Source: Streptomyces sp. WZ.A104 (GTDB taxonomy: Bacteria > Actinomycetota > Actinomycetes > Streptomycetales > Streptomycetaceae). From it: DNA of 64,000 nt. Shown piece by piece: positions 44,351-52,990 of this stretch. Each line of letters opens with the position of its first letter. Within the stretch, counting starts at the first letter, position 1. The notes beneath the pieces are model-generated. The model worked only from the letters and a program-made list of their open reading frames with translations, was not told where the DNA came from and searched no databases. The translations under genes and the position numbers were made by a program. The stretch spans positions 1 through 64,000 of the forward strand of contig NZ_NWVL01000005.1 in the NCBI RefSeq assembly GCF_002382885.1, read 5' to 3'.

Positions 44351-44365
44351 ATAGGCTGTGAACTC

Positions 44366-44944
44366 ATGGCGCGCAAACCCACGTCCGACGCACACGACCG
44401 CATCCTGGATGTCGCGGCCGACCTGTTCGACCGCTACGGCGTGCACGCCGTCGGAATGCAGCAGATCATCGACGAGCTCGGCTACGGCAAGCAGCTCCTC
44501 TACCGGGAATTCGCCAGCAAGGACAAGCTGGTCGTGGCATATCTCCAGCGCTGTACGCAGGACTGGGACAGGACGCTGGAAAGCGCGGCGGAGAAGTCGG
44601 GCACGCCTGAGGAGCAGCTCGTCGAAGTGGTCCGTGCGGTGCAGGCGATGGCTCCCGGAACCCGTGGTTGTTCACTGCGCAACACCCACGCTGAATTTCC
44701 CCACCCGGACCATCCCGCCCACCGGGTCTCCGTCGAACACTTCAAGACCGTACGGGAGCAGCTCCGCGCCCTGGCCCGGCAGACCTCGGCCGCCAACCCC
44801 GACCGTCTGGGTGACCGGATCATGCTGATCATCGACGGTCTCTATGCGAGCGGTTCCGTTCTCGGCGCGTCGGGCGCGGCGGCCGAAGCGGTGGATTTCG
44901 CCCGTGACGTGATTCGCTTCGAGACGTCCGTGACGGTGGACTGA
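44366..44944 (+). CDS. TetR-family repressor of the exporter
   Basis: Protein of 192 residues. HTH at about 28-52: GMQQIIDELGYGKQLLYREFASKDKL. The C-terminal domain (EEQLVEVVRAVQAMAPGTRGC, then HPAHRVSVEHFKTVREQL) is of the TetR_C type seen in regulators of MFS pumps. ATG at 44366 gives MARKPTSDAHDRIL. Divergent from the DHA2 exporter with three near-identical operators between. Release by the angucycline product or a shunt is the usual mode in such pairs. Confidence 0.92.
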   Translation: MARKPTSDAHDRILDVAADLFDRYGVHAVGMQQIIDELGYGKQLLYREFASKDKLVVAYLQRCTQDWDRTLESAAEKSGTPEEQLVEVVRAVQAMAPGTRGCSLRNTHAEFPHPDHPAHRVSVEHFKTVREQLRALARQTSAANPDRLGDRIMLIIDGLYASGSVLGASGAAAEAVDFARDVIRFETSVTVD

Positions 44945-45038
44945 AATCCCGGAACCTGTGGTCGTCCCGCAGTGACACGGTGTATATCCCCGGCGATACG
45001 GTGAGAACCGTTTCAGTCGAATCCCTGAGGAGAGCATC

Positions 45039-45827
45039 GTGAAACAGCACGAGCGTGTCGCGTTGATCAGCGGAGCCGGCCGTGGAATCGGTGCGGCGAC
45101 CGCACGGGAATTCGGTCGGCGCGGATATCACGTGGTGGTCAACTACCGCAGCAACGCGGACGCCGCGGCATCCGTCGTCGAGGCGATCGAGAAGCAGGGC
45201 GGCTCGGCCCGGGCGGTGCGGGCCGACGTCTGCGACGCGGACGAGGTCGCCGCTCTCATCGAGGAAGTGCGCGGCGAGCACGGACACATCGACGTGCTCG
45301 TCTGCAACGCCAACACCGTCAACCCCTCATTCGCGCCGCTGACCGAGCTCTCCTGGGAAGCCTTCGCGGACAAGGTCAACGGCGAGCTGTCCGGGGTCTT
45401 CTTCCTCAGCCAGCGCGCCCTGGCCGTGATGCGCGAGCAGCGGGCGGGCCGCATCATCTTCATATCGAGCACCGCCGCCGACTACATCGGCATGGCCGTG
45501 GCCCATTCCACGGCGAAGGCGGCCCTCAACACCTTCAGCCGCCATGTCGCGGGGGTCGGCGCGCAGTACGGCGTCACGGTGAACACCATCGCGTTCGGCG
45601 CGGTCCGCACCGAGTCCTCCGGCCAGGGATTCAGCGAGGGCCTCCAGAAGTATCTGACGGACCGTTCCGTTCTCACCCGGCTCGTCGAGCCCGAGGACGC
45701 GGCACGGACCGTCGCACTGGTCGCCGACGACGACTTCGGTGCTGTGGCCGGTCAACTCATCCGCGTGGAGGGCGGGTACGACGTCCTCGATCAGCAACTG
45801 CACCCGCTGACCGGCCACTTCAACTGA
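45039..45827 (+). CDS. SDR-family protein with His in place of the catalytic Tyr
   Basis: FabG-like protein of 262 residues. The cofactor loop SGAGRGIG (about 11-18) and the serine (FISSTA, about 143) are kept, but the YxxxK motif reads HSTAK (His about 156, Lys about 160), and NNAG is changed to CNAN (about 89-92). Otherwise length and order match ketoreductases that act on polyketide rings. GTG at 45039 follows GAGGAG. It stands alone after the TetR gene and converges with the luciferase-like gene one base away. Activity may be altered or lost; the gene itself is intact. Confidence 0.85.
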   Translation: MKQHERVALISGAGRGIGAATAREFGRRGYHVVVNYRSNADAAASVVEAIEKQGGSARAVRADVCDADEVAALIEEVRGEHGHIDVLVCNANTVNPSFAPLTELSWEAFADKVNGELSGVFFLSQRALAVMREQRAGRIIFISSTAADYIGMAVAHSTAKAALNTFSRHVAGVGAQYGVTVNTIAFGAVRTESSGQGFSEGLQKYLTDRSVLTRLVEPEDAARTVALVADDDFGAVAGQLIRVEGGYDVLDQQLHPLTGHFN

Positions 45828-45828
45828 A

Positions 45829-46719
45829 CTACAGGTCGTCGCCGAACGCCGCCGCCAGCTCACGCCATGCGGCCCGGGGCAGACCCGGGCCGTCCTCGTC
45901 GGCGGTGAGCACCTGAAGGGCGACATGGTCGGCGCCCGCGTCGAAGTACTCCTGGGTCCGGGCCTTGACACGGTCGGCGTCGCCGATGGCGAACAGGGCG
46001 TCCAGAAGCCGGAGGCTGCCGCCGCCCTCGAAGTCGTTCTCCGAGAACCCCAGGCGCAGCAGGTTGGCGGTGTAGTTGGGCAGTTGCAGGTACATCCCCA
46101 GCATGTTCCGGGCGGTCGTGCGGGCCCGGTCGAGGTCGGTGTCGAGCACCACCGACAGCTCCGGAGCGAGCAGCGCCTGAGGCCCGAGGGCCTCGCGGGC
46201 CTCCGCCGTGTGCTCGCTGGTGACGAGATAGGGGTGGGCGCCCAGAGCCCGCCCGGCCGCGAGCTTCAGCATCTTCGGGCCGAGCGCCGCCAGCACCCTG
46301 CGGCCGGGCTCCACGGGTGGAGCGCCGGCGTCCAGCGCGTCGAGATAGGCCACCATCGCGCTGTACGGCTTCGCGTACTGCGGCACCAACGGTCCGTGGC
46401 TGACGCCCAGACCGAGGACGAACCGCCCGCGCGCGCTCGCGTCGATCGCCGCGATCCGCGCGGCCACGTCCTCGGCGGCGTGGCCCCAGATGCTCAGGAT
46501 GCCGGTGGCCACGGTGAGCGTACGGGTGGCGGCGACGAGGTCCGCCGCGTCGTCGGGCGAGGGGCTGCCCCCGATCCACACCGTGCCGTAGCCCAACTCC
46601 TCCAGCTCGGCCACCGCTTCGGCGATCGCCTTCCTGCCCGGGTCGTCCACCCGCGAACCATGCAGGGCGCTGCTCCAGATACCGACCCGTCCGAATGCCT
46701 CATGCGTCACAGTAGCCAT
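45829..46719 (-). CDS. LLM-class F420-dependent oxidoreductase
   Basis: TIM-barrel protein of 296 residues. TVWIGGSPSPDDAADLVAAT near residue 45, VATGILSIWGHAAEDVAARI near 70 and RGRFVLGLGVSHGPLV near 97 match the F420-dependent TIGR03620-like branch. ATG at 46719. It follows the esterase gene in the same direction (48 bp gap) and converges with the SDR gene. It may be the last gene of the angucycline region or belong with the esterase; the sequence does not settle this. Confidence 0.87.
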   Translation of the reverse strand: MATVTHEAFGRVGIWSSALHGSRVDDPGRKAIAEAVAELEELGYGTVWIGGSPSPDDAADLVAATRTLTVATGILSIWGHAAEDVAARIAAIDASARGRFVLGLGVSHGPLVPQYAKPYSAMVAYLDALDAGAPPVEPGRRVLAALGPKMLKLAAGRALGAHPYLVTSEHTAEAREALGPQALLAPELSVVLDTDLDRARTTARNMLGMYLQLPNYTANLLRLGFSENDFEGGGSLRLLDALFAIGDADRVKARTQEYFDAGADHVALQVLTADEDGPGLPRAAWRELAAAFGDDL

Positions 46720-46767
46720 GGTGTGATCAACAGCGGTCCGCCTCCGATATTCCCGGCCGGGGGAGGG

Positions 46768-47998
46768 TCATCCCCGCGACGTTCCGGGCGCCTCTTCGTC
46801 CTCCGGAATGTCCTTGATGAAGACGAGACCGTCGATCCCGGACAAGTGCCCGGGGTCCAGGGGGGAGTAGCCGAAGTAGGGGGACACGCGCCGGGCGCGG
46901 CGCGCGTCGGCGAGGGCGCCGGCCAGCCGGGGGGGCGTCGAGGAGGAAGCGTTCCTCGGGGAGCTCGTAGAGCAGTCCTTCGACGGTGTCCGGCGGCGGG
47001 GTGTCCACGCCCTGGTGGCGCAGGGTGCCGAGCGCGGTGGCGAGGAACCCGTAGCGCTCACCCGGACGGGTGCTGACCAGGGCGCCGGCGCTCCACCACT
47101 CCAGCGGCAGCCCGCCCATCAGGGTGCTGCTCCGCTCGCGCTGGAGATGCCCGTTGTGGCCATGGGCCAGGGCCGGGCCCCGCTCGACGACGGCGAGAAG
47201 GTTCTCGGCCATCATCCGGTCCCGCAGGCCCATCATGCGCGCCATGCGGCTCGGCGAGGCGTCGGCCATCCAGTAGTGGTACCGCAGCAGGCCCAGCGCG
47301 GTGCGACCGTACAGCGACGCCCGGTCCCTCTCCTCCCGGGACGTCGCCGTGATCAGGTGCGGTGTCTGCGCGTCGAGCAACGCCACGAGGTCATCGGCGA
47401 GGAGGCGCAGGTGAAGGGCCCCGTCCGACCGCCCCACGGAGGACGCCGGGTCCGTCATCGCGGCGGCGTCCGTCCACCGGTCATCGGGACCGAGCAGACC
47501 GTCGAGCGTCTCGGCGGAGCAGGGCAGCATGTCCGCTTCCACCTGGGCCGCGAGGTACCCGTGGAGCGCGGTGAGGGCCTGCCGGGGGCTCGCGGCGTGA
47601 GTGATCTCCACCGGACCGTCGAAACCGGCGAAGCGGACCCGGTCGACGAGGGGGCGTCCGTCGTTGAACGTGCGCATCCAGCCGACGAGTTCGCGGTTGG
47701 CCGCGGACGCACCCCACCCGTGGCTGAAGCCGTGCTCCATGGCCGCGTCGAGTGTGCCCGTGCCGAACGCGACGTACTCGTCCACGAGCAGTGCCATCAG
47801 GCAGTCGCTCTCGATCGCGATCGTCCGGTAGCCCTCCTGCTCCACCAGCTGCCGGAAGAGCTCGTTACGCAGACGGAGCGGGGTCTCCACGCCGTGGGTG
47901 GGCTCCCCCAGGGCGAGCAGCCGCGGCCGGGCCGGGAACAGCCTCATGACGGAGGTCGCGTCGAGAGCATGGACGGTGTCTTTGATGTCCGAAGTCAT
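46768..47998 (-). pseudogene. Erythromycin-esterase-family protein, frameshifted near the C-terminus
   Basis: The start at 47998 gives MTSDIKDTVHALD. Family motifs are visible: LLALGEPTHGVETPLRLRN, TIAIESDCLMALLVDEY, and MEHGFSHGWGASAANRELVGWM, which hold the histidine and glutamate residues used for catalysis, plus ALAHGHNGHLQR later. The frame breaks at a run of seven G (46929-46935). With six, the protein reads on as RLAGALADARRARRVSPYFGYSP to a stop at 46768, about 410 residues, the normal length. As given, an aberrant arginine-rich tail is read instead. Divergent from a MerR gene. Macrolide hydrolysis is known for Ere enzymes; the substrate here is unknown. Confidence 0.78.
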
Positions 47999-48029
47999 AC
48001 ACTGAACGGTATCGTTGAAGCTTCGGTGT
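47999..48029. promoter_or_regulatory. MerR-type inverted repeat between esterase and MerR genes
   Basis: ACACTGAA (47999-48006) and TTCGGTGT (48022-48029) form an inverted repeat with one mismatch and a 15-bp spacer, between the two divergent starts. MerR proteins bind such repeats in a stretched promoter spacer. Confidence 0.5.
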
Positions 48030-48073
48030 AAACTTTTCCGCAATTCCGGCAGGCAGATGAGAGAAAGTCTCAA

Positions 48074-48817
48074 ATGAGTAGGCAGCTGAGGCCGATCGAT
48101 CTGGCGCGCGGGCACGGCCTGTCCACGCAGGCTGTCCGGAACTACGAAGCGGCGGGCATCCTTCCGCCCGCCGCCCGCACCCCTCACGGCTACCGCGCCT
48201 ACACTCCGCGCCACGCAGCGGCCCTGCGGGCCTTCCTCGCCCTGGCTCCCGGCCACGGTCACCGCACCGCCGCGTCGGTCATGCAGGCGGTGAACCGGGG
48301 CGAGGAGGACGAGGCGTTCCGGCTCATCGACGAGAGCCACGTCCAACTCCGCGAGGACCGTGGGACCCTGCGGGCCGTCGAGAGCGCCCTGCGCGCCCTG
48401 GAACCGGACACGTCCCCCGCGCACCACGACGTGTCCGCCCCCGGCACGACGTACATCGGGCCGCTGGCCGCACAGCTCGGGCTCCGGCCCGCCACGCTCC
48501 GCACGTGGGAGCGCGCGGGCCTGGTGCGCCCGCGCCGAGATCCGGGGACCGGATACCGGGTGTACGACGAGGCCGACGTCCGGGACGCCCGGCTCACCCA
48601 CCAACTCCGGCGGGGCGGCTACCTCCTGGAGCAGATCGCCCCCCTGATCGCCCACGTTCGGGCGGCCGGCGGGCTGGACCCGCTGGAGTCCGCCCTGCAC
48701 GACTGGCACGGCAGGCTGTCCGCCCGGGGGCGCGCGATGCTGGCGGGGGCGGCCGAACTGGACGCGTACCTCAGGCGGTGGCCGGAGAGGACGACGTTCG
48801 CGGACGCAGAACCATGA
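48074..48817 (+). CDS. MerR-type regulator with two DNA-binding domains
   Basis: Protein of 247 residues with two MerR-like winged helices: one at the N-terminus ([19 protein letters not shown], then [17 protein letters not shown]) and a second at about residues 140-195 ([19 protein letters not shown], then [15 protein letters not shown]). This two-headed form is seen in TioE-like regulators. ATG at 48074. Divergent from the esterase gene with an inverted repeat between, so it probably controls that gene. Its last 47 bp overlap the end of the opposing ComB-like gene. Confidence 0.87.
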   Translation: MSRQLRPIDLARGHGLSTQAVRNYEAAGILPPAARTPHGYRAYTPRHAAALRAFLALAPGHGHRTAASVMQAVNRGEEDEAFRLIDESHVQLREDRGTLRAVESALRALEPDTSPAHHDVSAPGTTYIGPLAAQLGLRPATLRTWERAGLVRPRRDPGTGYRVYDEADVRDARLTHQLRRGGYLLEQIAPLIAHVRAAGGLDPLESALHDWHGRLSARGRAMLAGAAELDAYLRRWPERTTFADAEP

Positions 48818-49463
48818 GCGGACCCTCCAGGGCCGCCACCATGGCGAAGGGAAACCGGTCGACCTCAAGACAGAGGGCGACGTCATCGGGATGGACTCCT
48901 TGACGCACCCGCTCGGTCAGTTCGGCGGCGGCACGTGACGCGGCGGCCCGGCGGAGGAACGGGGCCGCGTCCGTCCTGCCGTCGGTCACCCTTCGGGCGA
49001 TGTACTGGGCACACGCCAGATCCTCATCGGCCCGCCCGTCCTCGCCGGTGACCACGAACGTGACACCCTCACGTCCGTGCGTGCCCAGCAGCCGAGCCGT
49101 CGACTCCGCCACCACGAAGGCGGAACACAGCACCAGGGGCGCGTCTTTGACCGCGAGAGCGCCGACCGTCCCCGCCGTGGTCTTCTGCACCACGGTCCGC
49201 CCGCCGAGGTCCATGGACCGCAGCATGCCCGGGGAGTTGACCGTGTCGAACCCGGGCGCCGGCGGGCCGTCCTTGATCGCCACCCAGCCGGAGTGGCGGG
49301 ACTTGAGTGCCAGGGCTTCGTCCAGCGATCCGGCGAGGACGATTCTCTCCGCCCCCTGGCCGAAGGCCCAGGCGGCCACCGTGAAAGCGCGCATGACGTC
49401 GACCACGACCGCCACGGACGGGGTTTCGGTCAGCTCGGGGATTCCGAGGAAATGAGCGTCCAT
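48771..49463 (-). CDS. 2-phosphosulfolactate phosphatase (ComB)-like protein
   Basis: Protein of 230 residues of the ComB fold. Family features: [22 protein letters not shown] near residue 20 with the magnesium-binding aspartate, [12 protein letters not shown] near 71, [12 protein letters not shown] near 91 and [17 protein letters not shown] near 138. ComB removes phosphate from 2-phosphosulfolactate in coenzyme M and sulfolactate synthesis; in actinomycetes the true substrate is uncertain. It overlaps the MerR gene tail to tail by 47 bp. Confidence 0.83.
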   Translation of the reverse strand: MDAHFLGIPELTETPSVAVVVDVMRAFTVAAWAFGQGAERIVLAGSLDEALALKSRHSGWVAIKDGPPAPGFDTVNSPGMLRSMDLGGRTVVQKTTAGTVGALAVKDAPLVLCSAFVVAESTARLLGTHGREGVTFVVTGEDGRADEDLACAQYIARRVTDGRTDAAPFLRRAAASRAAAELTERVRQGVHPDDVALCLEVDRFPFAMVAALEGPLMVLRPRTSSSPATA

Positions 49464-49542
49464 CCGGTCATGATCGTGGACGCCCGGCCCGGGGCGCCGG
49501 AGCAGTGATGCGTATCACCGTCCCGCGCCCCGGGAGTGCGGC

Positions 49543-50230
49543 TCACGACTCGGTGATGCACGCCGGGTCGATGCGCGGGATCGCGCCGCCGATGTCGAGT
49601 ACGTACAGCTCGCCGTCGCCGTCCTGCACGAACGGGATGACCTCGCCGCCCCCTACTCCGAGGTCGCCCTCGTCGGTGACCTGCCCGTTCTCCGACTTCA
49701 GAGTGCGTAGCGTCCCGTCGCAGTAGTCACTGAACACGTAGCCCCCCCCGGAGCTGCGGCAGAGCGTCGCCGCGGTGGGCGAATCCGCCGGTGACCGAGC
49801 AGCCCGGGCCGCTGCGGTCGTACTCGTGGACCCGCGTCGAAGGAGAACCACCAGGGATTGGCAGCCCGTACGCCCAGATCTCGCCCCTCGCGTCGGCGTC
49901 GGCCACGAACGGGTTGTCCGGGGGGATCGCGTAGAGGCCGCCACCGCTCGGGTCGATCCGCAGCACCTTGCCGGGCAGCGTGTCCAGCTTCTGTCCGTTG
50001 CCGTGCGGGTCACCGCCCGAACCGCCGTCGCCCAACGCGATGTAGAGGTAGCCGTCGGGGCCGAACGCGACGCCCAGCAGGCCTCGTTCGCCGTCCGTCG
50101 TGGTCTCGTCGGAGATGTCGAGCACCGGGTCGCCCAGCCCCTGATCGTCCAGGACCCGTACGGTGCCCGCGCGTTCGGCTATCCATACGGTGTCTCCGGG
50201 CCCGGCGGCCGCCGGAGGTCGGACTCTGCG
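49543..50230 (-). pseudogene. Decayed PQQ-type (glucose/sorbosone) sugar dehydrogenase
   Basis: A beta-propeller sugar dehydrogenase relic. One frame gives TVWIAERAGTVRVLDDQG, then RGLLGVAFGPDGYLYIALGD and PGKVLRIDPSGGG; VHEYDRSGPGCSVTGGF follows too soon, so roughly 90 residues of the normal protein are deleted. A run of eight C at 49742-49749 then shifts the frame, and the C-terminus continues as YVFSDYCDGTLRTLKSENGQ and GELYVLDIGGAIPRIDP. The N-terminal signal and first blade are also missing. No intact product is possible. Confidence 0.8.
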
Positions 50231-50634
50231 CCCTGCTCACTTCCGTGAGTGCGGCCCGCCTCTCCGGGGCCGGTGCGCCGGTCTCGTCGGCCGACGCCGT
50301 GGCCGGGGCCGGGGACGCGACGCGGCAAAGGGTGCCGATGGTGGTGGAGTATCTGGTGCGAACGTTCACCGTGGCCTTCTGGAGGCGGCGAAATGGGGGG
50401 AGTTCACCCGGCTGCTCGGGACGGAGCTCAGGGGGAGTGGGGGCACCCGATCCAGCACGCAACCTGGGCGGGGGTGGTCGGTCACTGACCACGGATGAGG
50501 ATAGTGGGACCGAAGCGGCTTGGCCTGGACCAGCGTTCCGGCCATCTGCTTGCGGCAGCCGTTCGTTCCGTGGCGGGCCGCCGAGCAGTCGCCGCACCGG
50601 ACCGGGACCGGCCCCGGAGCCAGGCCCGGGCCGG
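50231..50634. other. Intergenic region without recognisable gene
   Basis: 404 bp between the sugar-dehydrogenase relic and the end of the TetR gene. Frames are open on both strands, as expected at this GC content, but none has a ribosome site, a family motif or convincing codon bias. It may hold worn-down upstream parts of the relic. Confidence 0.35.
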
Positions 50635-51234
50635 TCACCGCCCGGACGCCCGCGCGCGCAGTCCGTCCATCACGAAGTCCAGCAGCCGGGTGGCCCGCGG
50701 CTGCCAGTCCTCCCTCGGGTCGATCTGCCACAGACCGGCGATGGCGAGAAAGAAGTCGTCCGGGGTCACCCCGGAACGGATGGTGCCCGCCTCCTCGTTG
50801 GCGCGGAGCAGCATGCCCGCGGCGTCCAGCACCGGGGTGGGGCCGGGCCTGGCGGGGCCGCCCGGCGCGCTGGTGACCAGCCGGATGGCGTCCGCCAGGC
50901 CGGCCTTGGTCATGGCGAACCGGGCGAGGCGGTCCATCCACTCGCGCAGGGCCGCTTCCGGCGCGCGGGTGTCGAGCAACGCGGTCGCCGCGTCCGCCAC
51001 CTGTTGCATCTCGTAGCGGTAGACCTCCAGGACGAGCGCCTCCCGATGGGGGAAGTTGCGGTAGAACGTGCCCTGTCCCACGCCCGCCTTCTTGGCGATC
51101 GCGCTGAGCGGGGCGTCCGCGCACCGCGTCAGTTCCACCGTGGCCACTTGCAGGATGCGTTCGCGGTTGCGCTGGGCGTCCGAACGCAGGGGGGCGTCCT
51201 TGCGCAGGGGAGTGTCCTTCTTCGACTGGGGCAC
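50635..51234 (-). CDS. TetR-family repressor of the aldehyde oxidoreductase operon
   Basis: Protein of 199 residues. HTH at about 40-65: PLSAIAKKAGVGQGTFYRNF. The C-terminal part includes WQIDPREDWQPRATRLLDFVMDGLR, typical of a widespread actinomycete group. GTG at 51234 is preferred because AGGAGG lies 6 bp upstream in the message; ATG at 51255 would add seven residues. Divergent from the molybdenum-enzyme operon with palindromic sites between (51274-51326), so it likely represses itself and that operon. Confidence 0.88.
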   Translation of the reverse strand: MPQSKKDTPLRKDAPLRSDAQRNRERILQVATVELTRCADAPLSAIAKKAGVGQGTFYRNFPHREALVLEVYRYEMQQVADAATALLDTRAPEAALREWMDRLARFAMTKAGLADAIRLVTSAPGGPARPGPTPVLDAAGMLLRANEEAGTIRSGVTPDDFFLAIAGLWQIDPREDWQPRATRLLDFVMDGLRARASGR

Positions 51235-51273
51235 ACGTCCTCCTCGCGGGTTCATGGCCGAAACCCGTCCTTG

Positions 51274-51326
51274 TTAACCGGACAGCTGTCCGTTAAGTTT
51301 TCCGGGAGTGGACAACAGTCCGGTTA
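51274..51326. promoter_or_regulatory. TetR operator-like palindromes before the aldehyde oxidoreductase operon
   Basis: CGGACAGCTGTCCG (51279-51292) is a perfect 14-bp palindrome flanked by TTAAC and TTAA. A looser copy GGACAACAGTCC follows at 51310-51321, with CGGTTA after it. Both lie between the divergent TetR and iron-sulfur subunit genes. Confidence 0.65.
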
Positions 51327-51422
51327 GGTCTACCTTAGCGCCGACCGCGGTCGGCAGTCACCGCCCCGGCCCGCTGCCGGCAGCCCGGTTTTCTTGTCAC
51401 CAGACACCAGAGAAGGCTGATC

Positions 51423-52001
51423 ATGGCCCCAGCTCCCTCGTCGACATCCAGTGCGATCACCCTGAACGTCAATGGTGAGAAGCACCACCTGTCCGTCGAC
51501 CACCGCACCACCCTTCTCGACGCCCTGCGCGAGCGCCTCGATCTCACCGGCACCAAGAAGGGCTGCGACCAAGGACAGTGCGGCGCGTGCACCGTCCTGG
51601 TCGACCAGCGGCGCGTCGTCTCCTGCCTCAACCTGGCGGTCGCCGCCGAGGGGCGTGAGATCACCACCATCGAAGGTGTGGCCGACGGCGACGAACTGCA
51701 CCCCGTCCAGCAGGCGTTCCTCGATCTCGACGGCTACCAGTGCGGCTACTGCACGCCCGGACAGATCTGCTCGGCCGTCGCCCTCATCGAGGAGCACGCG
51801 GCGGGCTGGCCGAGCGCCGTCACGGACGACGTGGGTCCCGAGGCGGGCCCGCCACCGCTGACGCCGGAGGAGATCCGTGAGCGGATGAGCGGCAATCTGT
51901 GTCGCTGCGGCGCCTACGTCTCGATCGTCCAGGCCGTCGCCCGGGCCGCCGAGGCCCACGCGGACAGCCGTACGGCAGCCGCGAAGGAGACCGCCGCATG
52001 A
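51423..52001 (+). CDS. paoA: Molybdenum aldehyde oxidoreductase, 2Fe-2S subunit (PaoA/YagT-like)
   Basis: Small subunit of 192 residues holding two [2Fe-2S] clusters. Plant-ferredoxin-type cysteines lie in KGCDQGQCGACTVLVD (about 49-64) and a further one in VSCLN; the second cluster is in GYQCGYCTPGQICSA and NLCRCGAYVSI. E. coli PaoA has a Tat signal; here the N-terminus MAPAPSSTSSAITLNVNGEK has none, so this enzyme is probably cytoplasmic. The stop overlaps the next start (ATGA). It passes electrons from the molybdenum site to the FAD subunit. Confidence 0.93.
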   Translation: MAPAPSSTSSAITLNVNGEKHHLSVDHRTTLLDALRERLDLTGTKKGCDQGQCGACTVLVDQRRVVSCLNLAVAAEGREITTIEGVADGDELHPVQQAFLDLDGYQCGYCTPGQICSAVALIEEHAAGWPSAVTDDVGPEAGPPPLTPEEIRERMSGNLCRCGAYVSIVQAVARAAEAHADSRTAAAKETAA

Positions 52002-52990
52002 GGCAGTTCGGCTACCGGCGCGCCCACGACGTCACCGGCGCGGTCGCCCTCCTCGCCGCCGACCCCGACGCGCGGTTCCTCGGCGGCGGCACCAACCTCG
52101 TCGACCTGATGAAGACCGGCGTCGAACGCCCAGCCCGCCTCGTCGACGTCCGCGAACTCCCGCTGGACCGCATCGAGCACACCACGGACGGCGGCCTGCA
52201 CATCGGCGCGACCGTCACCAACAGCGACCTCGCCGCCGACCCTGAAATCCGCCGCCGCTACCCGGCGTTGACCCAGGCCGTGCTGGCCGGGGCGTCCGGG
52301 CAGCTGCGCAACATGGCGACCGTCGGCGGCAACCTGCTCCAGCGCACCCGCTGCGGCTACTTCTCCGACGTCAGCAAGCCCTGCAACAAGCGCGTCCCGG
52401 GCAGTGGTTGCCCGGCCGTCGGAGGCGAGCACCACAACCACGCGGTGCTCGGCGCCTCCGATCACTGCGTGGCCGTGCACCCCTCCGACATGGGCGTCGC
52501 CCTGACGGCCTTCGACGCCGTCGTCGCCTACGAGACCCTCGACGGACCGGGCGAGGTGCCGATCACCGATCTCTACCTCCCCGTCGGCGACACCCCGCAC
52601 CGCGAAACGGCCCTGCCGCCCGGTGCGCTGATCACCCACGTCACCCTTCCGGTCGGGCCCGTCGCCACCCGCTCCCGCTACCGCAAAGTGCGCGAACGCG
52701 CCTCGTACGCCTTCGCCATCGGCTCCGTCGCCGCCGCGCTCACCATCGAGGAAGGCCGCGTACGCGAAGCGCGCCTGGCCCTCGGGGCTGTCGCCTCCCG
52801 CCCCTGGCGTGCCCGCGCCGCCGAAGCCGTCCTGACCGGCGCACCGGCCGACGGTGCGACCTTCGCCGCCGCCGCCGACGCCGAGCTCGCGGCCGCACGG
52901 CCGCTGCCCCGCAACGGATACAAGGTGACCCTCATGCGTAACCTCGTGGTCTCCGTCCTGACCGAACTCGCCGAGGGGGACGCCCGATGA
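51998..52990 (+). CDS. paoB: Molybdenum aldehyde oxidoreductase, FAD subunit (PaoB/YagS-like)
   Basis: FAD-binding subunit of 330 residues. FAD motifs: FLGGGTNLVDLMKTG near residue 27 and MATVGGNLLQRTRCGYF near 105. The stretch CNKRVPGSGCPAVGG with a preceding Cys in RCGYF and a later HCVAVHPSDM resembles the extra [4Fe-4S] site known in PaoB. It starts in the iron-sulfur stop and ends in the start of the large subunit (ATGA at 52987-52990), so the three subunits are translated in balance. Confidence 0.93.
   Translation: MRQFGYRRAHDVTGAVALLAADPDARFLGGGTNLVDLMKTGVERPARLVDVRELPLDRIEHTTDGGLHIGATVTNSDLAADPEIRRRYPALTQAVLAGASGQLRNMATVGGNLLQRTRCGYFSDVSKPCNKRVPGSGCPAVGGEHHNHAVLGASDHCVAVHPSDMGVALTAFDAVVAYETLDGPGEVPITDLYLPVGDTPHRETALPPGALITHVTLPVGPVATRSRYRKVRERASYAFAIGSVAAALTIEEGRVREARLALGAVASRPWRARAAEAVLTGAPADGATFAAAADAELAAARPLPRNGYKVTLMRNLVVSVLTELAEGDAR

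Noticed and set aside
44945-46719. Jadomycin- or kinamycin-type ring-contraction genes
   Set aside because: No JadG/AlpJ-like oxygenase is recognised; the enzymes here are SDR and luciferase-like types.
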